A DNA stretch of 61,214 bases, taken from Armatimonadota bacterium (GTDB taxonomy: Bacteria; Armatimonadota; JADLDR01). The DNA lies in assembly GCA_020846535.1 (NCBI GenBank), contig JADLDR010000078.1, forward strand, positions 1-61,214, read 5' to 3'. Numbering within the stretch: position 1 is the stretch's first letter; each line of letters begins with the position of its first letter. Below are positions 16,730-25,615 of this stretch, in pieces. The notes under the pieces are model-generated. The model was not told where the DNA came from. It saw nothing but the letters and a program-made list of their open reading frames with translations, and did not search any database. A program made the translations under genes and the position numbers.

Positions 16730-17860
16730 TTACGAATGTCGGCGGCTTCGCGAAAGCCGGGCCACGCCTTCCGGGTTGAGTTCGATGCCCAGGCCAGGGG
16801 CGTCGGGGATGGAAAGCATCCCGTCGGCATCCAGCTTCATGGGCGCGGCGGCGATCTCCTCGATATAGGGGGACGGGGTCAGGTATTCCACATAGCGGGC
16901 GACCGGCATGGCGGCGACCAGTTGCAGGTCTGCGGCCAGCCCGACCGCTGTGTTCCAGCCGTGGGGAACCATCTCGATATTGTGGTCATAGGCCGCCCAC
17001 GCGATGCGTCTTCCCTCCGACAGCCCTCCGCATTTGGTGACATCCGGCTGGACGATATCGACCGCGCCCTGCTCGATCCAGGGAAGAAAAGACTGCCGCC
17101 GGGTCAGCACTTCGCCGGTAGCGATGGGCAGAGGGGCGTGTTCTCGCAGCTTCTTGAAGCCTTCGAGGTCATCAGGGGGAAGGGCCTCCTCGAACCAGGC
17201 CACCCGGTAATCGGCGAGCATCCGGGCCGTCTCTACCGCCCATTTATAGCCGTGCGGCCAGAACTGATCGGATCCGCCGGCATCGACCATCAGCTCCACA
17301 TCGGGGCCGACCGTCTCTCGGGCGGTCTTGACCAGCAGTTCGTCATACTGACAGTTGATTCGCCCGAAGTGGTGCCAGCCCAGCTTCAAGGCTCTGAAGC
17401 CCCTGGACACCGCGGCCAGCAGTTTCTCTTGCAGGAGGGGCGGCTCCTCGAACAGCAGGGAACCGTAGGGCTTGACCCTCTCGCGGTAGCGGCCCCCCAG
17501 CAGCCGGGAGACCGGCTGCCCGGTCGCCTTGCCCAGCAGATCCCAGAGCGCGATATCGATGCCGCTGATGGCATGGGTGACAGCCCCGCCGCGGCCCTGC
17601 CAGAAGGTCATCTGGTGCAGCTTCTCCGAGACCCGCTCCGGCTCGATGGCGTACTCTCCGATCAGGAGCGGCCTGAGCAGCCTCAGCGAGGCGTCCACCA
17701 GGGCCTGGCTGGTATAGCAACTGCCCAATCCGACCGGCCCTTCGTCGGTGCGGACTTCGATCAGGGTATGCAGATTTTCCTCGGGGTCGAACCGGTCCTC
17801 CCACCCGCCGTCGGGCGTTTCCCCGAGCAGAGGAATGGTTTCGATATCTATTATTTTCAT
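16730..17860 (-). CDS. mandelate racemase/muconate lactonizing enzyme family (enolase superfamily)
   Basis: It abstracts a proton alpha to a carboxylate to racemise, cycloisomerise or dehydrate an acid, often a sugar acid. The 376-residue protein keeps the metal ligands D193 (VDAGG), E224 (FEEAL) and E250 (TGEV). It also has a Lys in ALKLGW (K159) and H300 in VPHGWNT. This K/H pairing is that of the mandelate racemase subgroup, but the second Lys of a KxK motif is not clear, so the reaction is uncertain. It sits in an operon with the creatininase gene and is divergent from a DUF4832 protein, suggesting a small catabolic unit. Confidence 0.85.
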   Translation of the reverse strand: MKIIDIETIPLLGETPDGGWEDRFDPEENLHTLIEVRTDEGPVGLGSCYTSQALVDASLRLLRPLLIGEYAIEPERVSEKLHQMTFWQGRGGAVTHAISGIDIALWDLLGKATGQPVSRLLGGRYRERVKPYGSLLFEEPPLLQEKLLAAVSRGFRALKLGWHHFGRINCQYDELLVKTARETVGPDVELMVDAGGSDQFWPHGYKWAVETARMLADYRVAWFEEALPPDDLEGFKKLREHAPLPIATGEVLTRRQSFLPWIEQGAVDIVQPDVTKCGGLSEGRRIAWAAYDHNIEMVPHGWNTAVGLAADLQLVAAMPVARYVEYLTPSPYIEEIAAAPMKLDADGMLSIPDAPGLGIELNPEGVARLSRSRRHS

Positions 17861-18022
17861 GGCAACCTCAAAGCGGACTATCGAAATTCAGGCTTTATTC
17901 GCCGCCGGTCGGGGGGAATCCTCCGGGCAGTAGTGTCCTGTTTATATCTTTTCATGACAAGAAGGGAAATGAGGGCATGAAGAGAAGGAATGAAACAGCT
18001 TATTCATGCATAGGAGGCGTTC

Positions 18023-19321
18023 ATGGCGACCGTCGAACCGAAAGAAACGAACGAATTATTCGCAAACCCCGGGATGGGTTGGCAGACCTTCCACCGCTTC
18101 GCCGATGAGGACAGGGCGCTGGAGGGCCTGCCCAGCAGTTCCGCCTATTTCCGCTTCTACTGGAAGGAACTGGAACCGGCGGAAGGGCAGATCGATTTCG
18201 AGAAGCTGGATTCTCTGCTGGCCCGCGCGCGCCGGGCGGGACAAAAGCTGGCTTTCCGGGTGATGTGCGCTGGAACCGATAAGGATCCCCTCTACGTGCC
18301 TCGGTGGCTGAAAGAGCAGGGCTGCAAAGGGTTCGATTACAGATACCAGGGCAGCGAGGTGGACTGCTGGATCCCCGATTTCGATGACTCGCTCTTCCGC
18401 AAGGCGCATTTTCGGCTGATCGAAGAGCTTGGCAAACGCTATGACGGCCACCCCGATGTCGACCTGCTCGATATCGGATCGGTAGGGCTTTGGGGCGAAT
18501 GGCATATGAGCGGAACGCTGGTGGACGTCCCCTCGCAGGAAACCTGCTTCGAGATCATCGACGCCTACTGCCGCGCCTTTCCGAACACGCTCAAGGCGAT
18601 GCTTCTGGATGGGGCCGATGCCCTGCGGCACGCCACCGGCAAAGGATGCGGCTGGCGGGCCGACTGTCTGGGCGATATGGGCGGCTTCTCGAAGACCTGG
18701 AACCACATGGATCACTGCTACCGCCAGACGGTGGCGGAAAGCGGCTCCCAGGATGTCTGGAAAACGGCCCCGGTCGCCTGGGAGAGCTGCTGGGATATGC
18801 GGAAATGGAAGGCGGAGGGTTGGGACATTCCCTATATCTTCGACTACGGCCTGGGGTTCCACGCCAGCTATATGAACAACAAATCGGCCCCGATCCCGGA
18901 GGGAACCCGTCCGGAGGTCGAACGGTTCCTGAAAAAACTGGGATACCGCCTGGTTCTCCGAAAGCTGGAACACCCGGACAGCGTTCGCGCCGGCGACTTT
19001 TTGCCGATCCGGATGGAATGGGAGAATGTCGGCGCGGCCCCGCCCTACCGGAACGACCGTGTGGCGTTCTGCCTGTTCGATTCCGAAGGGCGGGAGGTCG
19101 TCGCCTATCCGGGCAGCCGCGAGGTCCGCGGCTGGCTGCCGGGCCACCTCTCCGTTCAGGATTCCATCGAGATGCCTTTTGAGATTCGGCCCGGCCATTA
19201 CGCTTTGGCTGTCGGGGTTGTGGACACACAAAGCCACGCCCCATCGGTGAAGCTGGCAATTGAGGGCGGAGACGACATCGGCTGGCATCCCCTGAGCCGA
19301 ATCGAGGTCAAGGCCGCCTGA
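18023..19321 (+). CDS. DUF4832-like putative glycoside hydrolase
   Basis: The 432-residue protein reads like a TIM-barrel glycosidase followed by a beta domain. Early segments (FANPGMGWQTFHRF and YFRFYWKELEPAEGQIDF) resemble GH42/DUF4832 proteins. SVGLWGEWHM (about residue 160) carries a Glu at the place expected for an acid/base, and the end of the barrel has ESCWDMRKWK. Residues from about 315 form an immunoglobulin-like domain (LPIRMEWENVGAAPPY). No signal peptide is present, so it should be cytoplasmic. AGGAGG precedes ATG 18023. Substrate and activity are unknown. Confidence 0.68.
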   Translation: MATVEPKETNELFANPGMGWQTFHRFADEDRALEGLPSSSAYFRFYWKELEPAEGQIDFEKLDSLLARARRAGQKLAFRVMCAGTDKDPLYVPRWLKEQGCKGFDYRYQGSEVDCWIPDFDDSLFRKAHFRLIEELGKRYDGHPDVDLLDIGSVGLWGEWHMSGTLVDVPSQETCFEIIDAYCRAFPNTLKAMLLDGADALRHATGKGCGWRADCLGDMGGFSKTWNHMDHCYRQTVAESGSQDVWKTAPVAWESCWDMRKWKAEGWDIPYIFDYGLGFHASYMNNKSAPIPEGTRPEVERFLKKLGYRLVLRKLEHPDSVRAGDFLPIRMEWENVGAAPPYRNDRVAFCLFDSEGREVVAYPGSREVRGWLPGHLSVQDSIEMPFEIRPGHYALAVGVVDTQSHAPSVKLAIEGGDDIGWHPLSRIEVKAA

Positions 19322-19451
19322 TCGCTTCCGGGAACTAAAGCCGCCAGCCTTGCGATTGTAAAGGAAAGCGGCTCGACATCGCCCATCGGATATGCGGACT
19401 TCGGGCCTTCCCTGCGCCGAAGGCCCCGGTTGATATGCAGAGGAGATTGCT

Positions 19452-20315
19452 ATGCTGACGCACGTGAAGTTTCTCATGCTTCTGGTAGGGGTTTTGCTGG
19501 CAAGCGGCTGTCAGAGCCAGAATCCTATAGGGGAGCGCGGGCCAAAGCCGCCGAACCCCCAAAACGGCAGCGCCCGGGAAGATCGTTTCTGGGCAAGGGC
19601 ACTTCAGGAAATCTATAAATCGCCGGAGGAGTTAAAGGCCCAGCATAAAAGGGAGCTGCGGAAAGGAATTGTCTATCGTAAGCTGATCCACGGCGACCCT
19701 GGCAAGAAGACGGTGGCCCTCACCTTCGACGACGGCCCGCACCCTGACTATACACCCAGGCTGCTAGCGATCCTCCGGAAATACCATGTCAAAGCGACCT
19801 TTTTCGTGGTCGGCTTTATGGCGGAAAAGCACCCCGAACTCATCGAAGCCGAAGCGGCGGCAGGAGAGGAGATAGGCAACCACACCTACCACCATGTCAA
19901 CCTGACCCGCATCCCGGAAAACGAGGTGCGAACCGAATGGCAGGCGTGCAACGATGTGATTCAGGCCATTACCGGCAAGGCGATGACGACCTGCCGGCCT
20001 CCCGGCGGGGACTACGATGCCGCCGTGATCCAGGCGGCCCAGGAGCAGGGATTGACCACCGTTTTGTGGACCGATGATCCCGCCGATTACGCCCGGCCCT
20101 CCGATGCCGTGCTGGAGCAGAGAACGCTGAGCCGCATCCGCAACGGGGCGGTGATCCTGCTGCATGACGGGGTGCAGCAAACCATCGATATCTTGCCTCA
20201 GATTATCGAGCGCCTGCAAAGGCAGGGCTACCGCTTTCAGACTGCCTCCGAAATGGCGAAGGATGCCGGCCGGCTTCCCCCTGAAAAGCTGGCATCGTCC
20301 GGAAGCAGGCGATAG
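19452..20315 (+). CDS. polysaccharide deacetylase lipoprotein (NodB/CE4)
   Basis: It probably removes N- or O-acetyl groups from a cell-envelope or environmental polysaccharide. The 287-residue protein starts with a lipoprotein signal ending in LASGC, with the lipidated Cys at 20. The CE4 motifs are complete: TFDDGPHPD at 91-99 (D93 base, D94 metal), HTYHH at 144-148, RPPGGDY near 183 and LLHDG near 237. GAGGAG precedes ATG 19452. The linker between signal and catalytic domain is Pro-rich and then charged, so the enzyme is likely tethered to a membrane face. Confidence 0.88.
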   Translation: MLTHVKFLMLLVGVLLASGCQSQNPIGERGPKPPNPQNGSAREDRFWARALQEIYKSPEELKAQHKRELRKGIVYRKLIHGDPGKKTVALTFDDGPHPDYTPRLLAILRKYHVKATFFVVGFMAEKHPELIEAEAAAGEEIGNHTYHHVNLTRIPENEVRTEWQACNDVIQAITGKAMTTCRPPGGDYDAAVIQAAQEQGLTTVLWTDDPADYARPSDAVLEQRTLSRIRNGAVILLHDGVQQTIDILPQIIERLQRQGYRFQTASEMAKDAGRLPPEKLASSGSRR

Positions 20316-20382
20316 CGCCGGACGGGGTGGCAGGGGAACCGGAGCAGGCGGGTTTGCGTAAAAGAGTTCGGGGGCAAGCGTC

Positions 20383-21591
20383 ATGTCGACAGACCCATAT
20401 ATCGATCAATTCGGCGGCGGCGATTTCCCCCAGCCGCCGCCGAAGCCTTTGCCCGCTGCTTCCGCAGCCGGCAAAGAGCCATCCCCGGCCGGAGACCGCC
20501 AGGGCACCGCCAAGCCCGGCCGGCTTCTCGCCCTGGACGCCTTCCGCGGACTGACCATCGCGCTGATGCTGCTGGTGAACAACATCGCCCTGAATACGGC
20601 GACCCCGGCTCAGTTGACCCACGCTCCCTGGAACAGCGGGGTGCGCCTGGCCGATTTTGTCTTCCCCTGGTTCCTTTTCTGTGTGGGCGTGGCGATCCCG
20701 TTCTCTGCCGCTTCTCTCGTCCGAAAAGGGGTACCCCCCTGGCGGCGAGATCTCAAAATCCTGATGCGGGCCGCCGTCCTGGTGCTGCTGGGCTGCCTGA
20801 TCGACAGCAGCCTGAGCAAACGTCTCGTTTTTACGCTGGGAGTCCTCCAGATCATCGGGCTTGCCTATCTGGTGGGAGCCATGCTCTACGACCTTCCCCT
20901 CTCCCGCAGGCTGTGGATCGCAGGCTTTTTCCTGACCGCCTACTGGATCGTGATCAAGTTCGTGCCGATTCCGGGGGCGGGAACCGGAGTCGTCCAGGAG
21001 AGTCAGAACGTCATCCGGCATATCAACGACACTTATTTGTTCTCCATCCGGCTGGCCGGGCTGCCCTCGGTGGTCCCGACCGCCGCCCTGGTGCTGATCG
21101 GCACGGCTGTCGGCGACCTGCTGAGACAAGAGTCAAGCCATCTCCGCAAAATGCTGTTTCTGTTGGCGGGCGGCCTCGGATTGGTGGCCGGGGGGGCCCT
21201 CTGGGACATGAGTCTGCCCTTCAACAAGGCCATTTGGACGCCCTCTTATATTCTCCTGACTGCCGGAACCGGCTCCCTAGTTCTCGCTTTCCTTTATCTC
21301 CTGATCGATGCCAACGGCTGGCGGAAATGGCCCTACCCCCTCCTGGTCTTCGGCTCGAATGCGATCCTGGCCTATGTCGCTCCCATCCTGGTGAAGGTCT
21401 TGATCCTCCAGGAATGGCGGGTGCAGGAATCTCCGGGTAAAACCGTTCCGGCGCTACAATGGCTTCTCGATGTCAGCGTCGCTCATCTGGGCCGGATAGC
21501 AGGCGGGTGGATGTATACCATCGGCTACATCGCGGTCTGGTGGCTGATTCTCTGGCAGCTTTACCGGAATAAGGTGTTTTTAAGGGTTTGA
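20383..21591 (+). CDS. DUF5009/COG4299 acyltransferase-like membrane protein
   Basis: The 402-residue membrane protein resembles heparan-alpha-glucosaminide N-acetyltransferase (HGSNAT). After a Pro-rich cytosolic N-terminus it has the family start RLLALDAFRGLTIALMLLVN, then HAPWNSGVRLADFVFPWFLF with the conserved His-Ala-x-Trp. About ten membrane segments follow. By family it would move an acyl group across the membrane onto a sugar. It lies 67 bp after the CE4 lipoprotein in the same direction, so a link to polysaccharide acetylation is attractive but unproven. Confidence 0.78.
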   Translation: MSTDPYIDQFGGGDFPQPPPKPLPAASAAGKEPSPAGDRQGTAKPGRLLALDAFRGLTIALMLLVNNIALNTATPAQLTHAPWNSGVRLADFVFPWFLFCVGVAIPFSAASLVRKGVPPWRRDLKILMRAAVLVLLGCLIDSSLSKRLVFTLGVLQIIGLAYLVGAMLYDLPLSRRLWIAGFFLTAYWIVIKFVPIPGAGTGVVQESQNVIRHINDTYLFSIRLAGLPSVVPTAALVLIGTAVGDLLRQESSHLRKMLFLLAGGLGLVAGGALWDMSLPFNKAIWTPSYILLTAGTGSLVLAFLYLLIDANGWRKWPYPLLVFGSNAILAYVAPILVKVLILQEWRVQESPGKTVPALQWLLDVSVAHLGRIAGGWMYTIGYIAVWWLILWQLYRNKVFLRV

Positions 21592-21618
21592 AATCCAAAA
21601 GGAGCATGGCGAGTTCCT

Positions 21619-22182
21619 ATGATAGAAAAGATCAACCTGTTTCTGGACAGGTTCGTTCTCCCCTGGCCGGTCAAATTCCTGACGCATCGGTTCGTTATCC
21701 TGGCAACGATCCTGATGCTGGTTCCCCTCATCGCCTGGAAAGTGAACCAGGTCTTCGTGCTGGCCGTCAACAGCTACCTGAATACGATGAGCGTGGCCGT
21801 CAGCTCGATTGTCCTCCTGTACGCCACCATCAGTGAAATCCGGGACAGGAAGATTGCGGAGGCGCAGGAGAAGCGGGCGCAGGAAGACCACACCCATGTG
21901 GTGGAAATGCACCAACTGGTACTGGACACCATGCGCGCCCAGCATGAGGAAATCGAGGATTTAAGGGAAATTCTGGCCCATATCCAGGGCAGGCCCTACG
22001 AGCGGCGGTCCGGCTCTTCTCGCCTGGCGGTCGATCTGAGGGCTTTGCACCCCAGAGGCCAAGACCGCTTTTCCCGCCACGATTACAGGGAACGCCTGAA
22101 AGGCCATACCCCCGGCGCTCTACACCGACATCCTGAAGAGGCCGCAGACCGCCCTGATGAAGCCGACAGTGCTTCTTTGTGA
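21619..22182 (+). CDS. small membrane protein with coiled coil
   Basis: The 187-residue protein has unknown function. It has two hydrophobic stretches (about residues 20-40 and 50-70), then a charged heptad-rich helix to about residue 125 (EIRDRKIAEAQEKRAQEDH onward). The last 60 residues are rich in Arg, His and Pro and look unlike the rest, which could reflect a late frameshift. It follows the DUF5009 gene by 27 bp in the same direction. AAAAGGAG lies rather far upstream (about 17 nt), so the start is uncertain. Confidence 0.5.
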   Translation: MIEKINLFLDRFVLPWPVKFLTHRFVILATILMLVPLIAWKVNQVFVLAVNSYLNTMSVAVSSIVLLYATISEIRDRKIAEAQEKRAQEDHTHVVEMHQLVLDTMRAQHEEIEDLREILAHIQGRPYERRSGSSRLAVDLRALHPRGQDRFSRHDYRERLKGHTPGALHRHPEEAADRPDEADSASL

Positions 22183-22221
22183 AGGGGGCGAAGGCTTTCT
22201 TTCTCCGCCCCTGGCTCAACG

Positions 22222-23082
22222 TCAACCGGCCAGGCCGGCCTTTCGCCAGACATCCTGAAGGGCTTCCGCGGTCATCCGGGCGGCCTCGATGGGAGCCAGC
22301 CCGCTCAGCTTTTTGCTGAAGGGTTCCGGGGTGATGGGGCCGTCGTAGCCGATGGCCTTGAGGAGCCGGAGGAAGCCTACCAGATCGATGACGCCAGTTT
22401 CGCCGGGAAGACAGCGGATATTGTCGATCTGCTCGTCCACAGGAACACCGGCGGGAGCGTCGTTGACATGAACGTAGACGACTCGCTCCGGCCTGACCCT
22501 GCCCAATGCCTCCAGGGTGCCGCCGGAGGTGTACCAGTGCCAGCAGTCGAGCAGCAGGCCGACATTGCCTGTGCCGATCCGGTCTCCCAGGTCCAGCATC
22601 CCTTTCATCGTATAGATGAACTCGTATTGATGCCCGGCCCGCAGCGTTTTCGGCCCGATGAACTCCAGCCCGATAGAGCAGCCGTAGTCCTTCAGCACCC
22701 GGGCGATGGCACCGAATCGCTTCACATGCCACTCGATATTTTCCTCCAGAGGGGTATCGTCGGAGAAGGGAAGAATCCAGGTGCAGGTGCGGGTGCAGCC
22801 AATGGATTGCCCCGCATTCGCGAAGCGCGGCAGGCTCTTGATCTGCTCCTGGAACGCTTCCTCCGGCGCGCGCCAGTCGAGGGGCAGGCCCCACCCTCCG
22901 GGCCGGATGCCCGACTCCTCGAAACGCGCCTTCACTGCCTCCGCCGATTCCTGCTCGATCAGGTTGGCGATTTCCCCGATGGAAAGCTCCACCCCTTCGA
23001 ATCCCGTCGCCTTCGCCAGATCAATTGCCTTCGCCAGATCCGCCCCGATGCCGATGGCCCCCGGGCTCAAACATGTAAACAT
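22222..23082 (-). CDS. sugar phosphate isomerase/epimerase family (AP endonuclease 2 TIM barrel)
   Basis: The 286-residue protein is a xylose-isomerase-like TIM barrel with metal ligands in IGLEFIGPK (Glu), LLLDCWHWY (Asp and His), YVHVNDAP (His/Asp) and ITPEPFS (Glu). Such enzymes isomerise or epimerise keto-sugars or act on inositol-type rings; the substrate is not evident. Near the N-terminus DLAKAIDLAKAT reflects an 18-nt in-frame duplication (14-bp repeat at 23009-23022 and 23027-23040). It stands alone, divergent from the Gfo/Idh/MocA gene across a repeat-filled gap, so the two may act on related sugars. Confidence 0.83.
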   Translation of the reverse strand: MFTCLSPGAIGIGADLAKAIDLAKATGFEGVELSIGEIANLIEQESAEAVKARFEESGIRPGGWGLPLDWRAPEEAFQEQIKSLPRFANAGQSIGCTRTCTWILPFSDDTPLEENIEWHVKRFGAIARVLKDYGCSIGLEFIGPKTLRAGHQYEFIYTMKGMLDLGDRIGTGNVGLLLDCWHWYTSGGTLEALGRVRPERVVYVHVNDAPAGVPVDEQIDNIRCLPGETGVIDLVGFLRLLKAIGYDGPITPEPFSKKLSGLAPIEAARMTAEALQDVWRKAGLAG

Positions 23083-23136
23083 GGTCGCCGCCTCCTCAAA
23101 TTAATGAAAGCCTTTGTTTGGCTATAAGAGAAAACC

Positions 23137-23266
23137 GTATCGATTAGGTCTGCGAGGGCGAAGCCCGAAGCCATATCCAGGGTATCGCTCACCCACAGAG
23201 CCTTCGCCTGCATTTGGTACGCTGGAGATTGCCGCAAAGCTAAAGCTCCTCGCAGACGGTATCGAC
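23137..23266. repeat. palindromic intergenic repeat, copy 3
   Basis: This is a full copy of the five-member family. The left arm GTCTGCGAGGGCGAAG...CCAG and the right arm CTGGAGATTGC...CTCCTCGCAGAC are inverted complements. The shared core has AGAGCCTTCGCCTGCATTTG. The remaining 180 bp to the next gene carry no gene that I can support. Confidence 0.7.
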
Positions 23267-23443
23267 TACGCTCTTATAGATGCTCACGCCAAAACTATTG
23301 TATATATCTTCGCACCATCGGGGCCACCTCCTTCTGGGTCTCCAAACTATTTCTCGACAGGGAAAGCCGGAGCGCATCGCGAATCATTAGGCAGAAATCG
23401 AGCGGTTCGCCCTCAAATCTGGCGAAGCATCGAGGAGGTCTTT

Positions 23444-24448
23444 ATGGAGCGAATAGGAACAGCGGTGATCGGGGTCGGGAAGATGGGAGAGCCTTATGTG
23501 CAGGCGCTTTCCCAACTGCCGACCGCAAAGCTGGTGGCGGTCTGTGATATCGCGCCCGAACTGGCCGGGGCGGTTTCCGGGCGATGGGGCGTGCCGGGCT
23601 ACACCGACTACAGGGAAATGCTGGCAAAGGAAAAGGATATCCGGGCCGTGTGCGTCTGCACCTCGGATCAGGCGCACCGGGAGCCGTGCGTGACGGCGGC
23701 AGAGATGGGCAAGCACATTCTCGTGGAAAAGCCCCTGGCCCTGACGGTGGAGGACGGGGAGGCCATCATCGGAGCGGCCCACAGCGCGGGTGTCAAGCTG
23801 ATGGTCGGCCAGATTCTGCGCTTCGATCCCCGATACGCCGGGGCGTACCAGGCCGTGCAGGAGGGGAAGATCGGGGAGCCGATCCACTCCTTCGTGCGCC
23901 GCAACAACATCCTGGCAAGCGGACAGCGCATCCAGGGACGCACATCGGTACTCTATTTCCTGGGCATCCACGATATCGATTTTCTCCTCTGGTGTCTGAA
24001 GGCCCGCCCCGAAACGGTCTATGCAGCCGGGAGCCGGAAGCTTTTGAGCGGCCTCGGTGTGGATGACACTATCTTTGCCGTCATCCGGTTCGAGAACGGG
24101 ACTGCGGCCTGCGTGGAAGCCTCCTGGGCGCTGCCGGACAACTCCATCGCTACCCTGGACGCCCGGCTGGAGATCGTCGGCACAAAGGGAGCCGTCTATG
24201 TGGATATCCACGGCCAGGGCATCACGGTTGTGGAACAGGGCAAACTCGACCGTCCGGACACGATGTACGGCCCGGTGGTCCACGGCAAGCTGACCGGCAT
24301 TTTGAGGGATGAAATCGACCACTTCATCGCCTGCGTGATGGAGGACCGGGAGCCATTAATCTCCGGCGAGTCCGCCCTGGAAGCGGTCCGCATTGTCGCC
24401 GCAGCGCACCGGTCGCTCGAAAGCGGGCAGGTGGAGAGGGTTTTTTAG
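23444..24448 (+). CDS. Gfo/Idh/MocA family oxidoreductase
   Basis: This is an NAD(P)-dependent sugar or inositol dehydrogenase-like protein of 334 residues. The N-terminal Rossmann domain has GVGKMGEPYV, and the family Lys motif EKPLAL lies near residue 98. The C-terminal alpha/beta domain has the HDIDFLLW segment, where His/Asp usually bind substrate. ATG 23444 follows GAGGAGG at 5 nt. The open frame extends 110 codons upstream, but that stretch covers the intergenic repeat and is not coding. The substrate is unknown; the neighbouring sugar isomerase is divergent. Confidence 0.88.
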   Translation: MERIGTAVIGVGKMGEPYVQALSQLPTAKLVAVCDIAPELAGAVSGRWGVPGYTDYREMLAKEKDIRAVCVCTSDQAHREPCVTAAEMGKHILVEKPLALTVEDGEAIIGAAHSAGVKLMVGQILRFDPRYAGAYQAVQEGKIGEPIHSFVRRNNILASGQRIQGRTSVLYFLGIHDIDFLLWCLKARPETVYAAGSRKLLSGLGVDDTIFAVIRFENGTAACVEASWALPDNSIATLDARLEIVGTKGAVYVDIHGQGITVVEQGKLDRPDTMYGPVVHGKLTGILRDEIDHFIACVMEDREPLISGESALEAVRIVAAAHRSLESGQVERVF

Positions 24449-24455
24449 GAGATCG

Positions 24456-24730
24456 GGGCGACCCGGCGGGTCGCCCCATAGCGATCCAGATCAGGGTGAC
24501 TGTCCCGCCGGGGCGAGGTACGGGACTTTGGGAGACCGTTACCTAACCCCCCAGCCCCCTTCCCGAAACGGGCAGGGGGAGGAGATGGGGGGGTCAAGTA
24601 CCGCACCCTCTATCCCCCTCTCCCCGCTTCGGGGAGAGGGGTTAGGGGAGAGAGGTCACCCCTCCCCCAGGAGCGGAGGATCTTTCCCCTTCTGTGGATC
24701 GCTATGGGGCGACCCGGCGAGTCGCCCCTA
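24456..24730. repeat. MITE-like inverted-repeat element, copy 1
   Basis: The ends are GGGGCGACCCGGCGGGTCGCCCC followed by ATAGCGATCC, and the inverted counterpart GGATCGCTATGGGGCGACC. The inside is G/C-rich with nested palindromes (CCTTCCCGAAACGGGCAGGG and CCTCTCCCCGC...GGGGAGAGG). A second copy lies at 35302-35625. No coding capacity. It fills the gap between the Gfo/Idh/MocA gene and the convergent RNase Z-like gene. Confidence 0.75.
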
Positions 24731-25615
24731 CGGAGAGGCGATATCGGGTTCGGCCATCATATCCCAGGTGAGGATGCCGGGCATCAGGATGCGGATCGGG
24801 ATGGAGAGGCCGACGGCGGCGGCGGTTTCGCGGGCGGCCTCCCGGATTTCGTCCGGTTTGTAGCGGGTGGAGATGTGATAGAGTACCAGGCTTTTCACGC
24901 CGGCGTCGCGGGCGAGGGCGAGGACGTGAGGCAGGTTGGAATGTTCGTGGGCGCGTTCGCCGGTTTCGGCTTGGTCTTTGGGGAGGAGGAAGGTCGTTTC
25001 ATGGAAAAGAAGGCGGGAGTCCTGAAAAATGCCCGCATCGAGCGGCCCGGTATCCCCTGTGACCGAAAGGAGCCTGGACTCCACCTCTTCCAGCACGAAA
25101 TCCTTCCCGTCCCGGCGGCGCAGGGCGTCGATCTCCTCCTGCGGCAGCCCGCGAAAGGCTTCTTTCAGCTTCATACGCCGCTCGATGAGATGATACCCCA
25201 GGGTGCGAACGGCCCGTGAATCCGACTCGGGATAGTGGCGGGTGGGAAACGTTCTCAAGAAAACATCCCGCTTGCCCGGCAGGGGAATCTCCGAGCCGAT
25301 GCCGACCGGATGCCAGCCCACCGTCCCGGCGGTCAGGGCGTCGAAGCGTGCGGTGAATTCCTTCAGGGCGATGAAGGCCCCGCTTCCCTCCGGATAGTAG
25401 ACATCGAGCGCCCCCCAGCCGCCGCGCAGGTTGAGAAGCTGAAGCAGCCCGCCCAGATGATCCCGGTGGGCGTGGGTCATCACAATCGTGCGGATGCGCC
25501 GGATTTTATGCTGGAGCATGGCCGTCACGCCGTCTCCGGCATCGAACATGACCTGATAGGGGTCGGAGAAGATCCATGTCGAAAACATGGCGGAGGAATA
25601 GGCGATAATCTTCAT
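24728..25615 (-). CDS. RNase Z-like metallo-beta-lactamase-fold hydrolase
   Basis: The 295-residue protein has the MBL zinc motif THAHRDHLGG near residue 48, a later His in TRHYPES, VTGDTGP with the bridging Asp, and EHSNLPHVL plus YHISTRY at the C-terminus, the layout of the RNase Z/ElaC group. RNase Z cuts the 3' trailer of tRNA precursors. The usual exosite arm is not clear here, so another phosphodiesterase or lactonase role is possible. Its ATG overlaps the ypdA stop by 4 bp (ATGA), so the genes are coupled. Confidence 0.78.
   Translation of the reverse strand: MKIIAYSSAMFSTWIFSDPYQVMFDAGDGVTAMLQHKIRRIRTIVMTHAHRDHLGGLLQLLNLRGGWGALDVYYPEGSGAFIALKEFTARFDALTAGTVGWHPVGIGSEIPLPGKRDVFLRTFPTRHYPESDSRAVRTLGYHLIERRMKLKEAFRGLPQEEIDALRRRDGKDFVLEEVESRLLSVTGDTGPLDAGIFQDSRLLFHETTFLLPKDQAETGERAHEHSNLPHVLALARDAGVKSLVLYHISTRYKPDEIREAARETAAAVGLSIPIRILMPGILTWDMMAEPDIASP

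Noticed and set aside
23114-23443. A 110-residue N-terminal extension of the Gfo/Idh/MocA protein
   Set aside because: It translates the intergenic palindromic repeat; ATG 23444 has an ideal ribosome site.
24540-24680. Possible structured RNA or riboswitch in the G/C-rich palindromes
   Set aside because: The same sequence recurs at 35400-35570 with transposon-like ends, so a mobile repeat explains it better.
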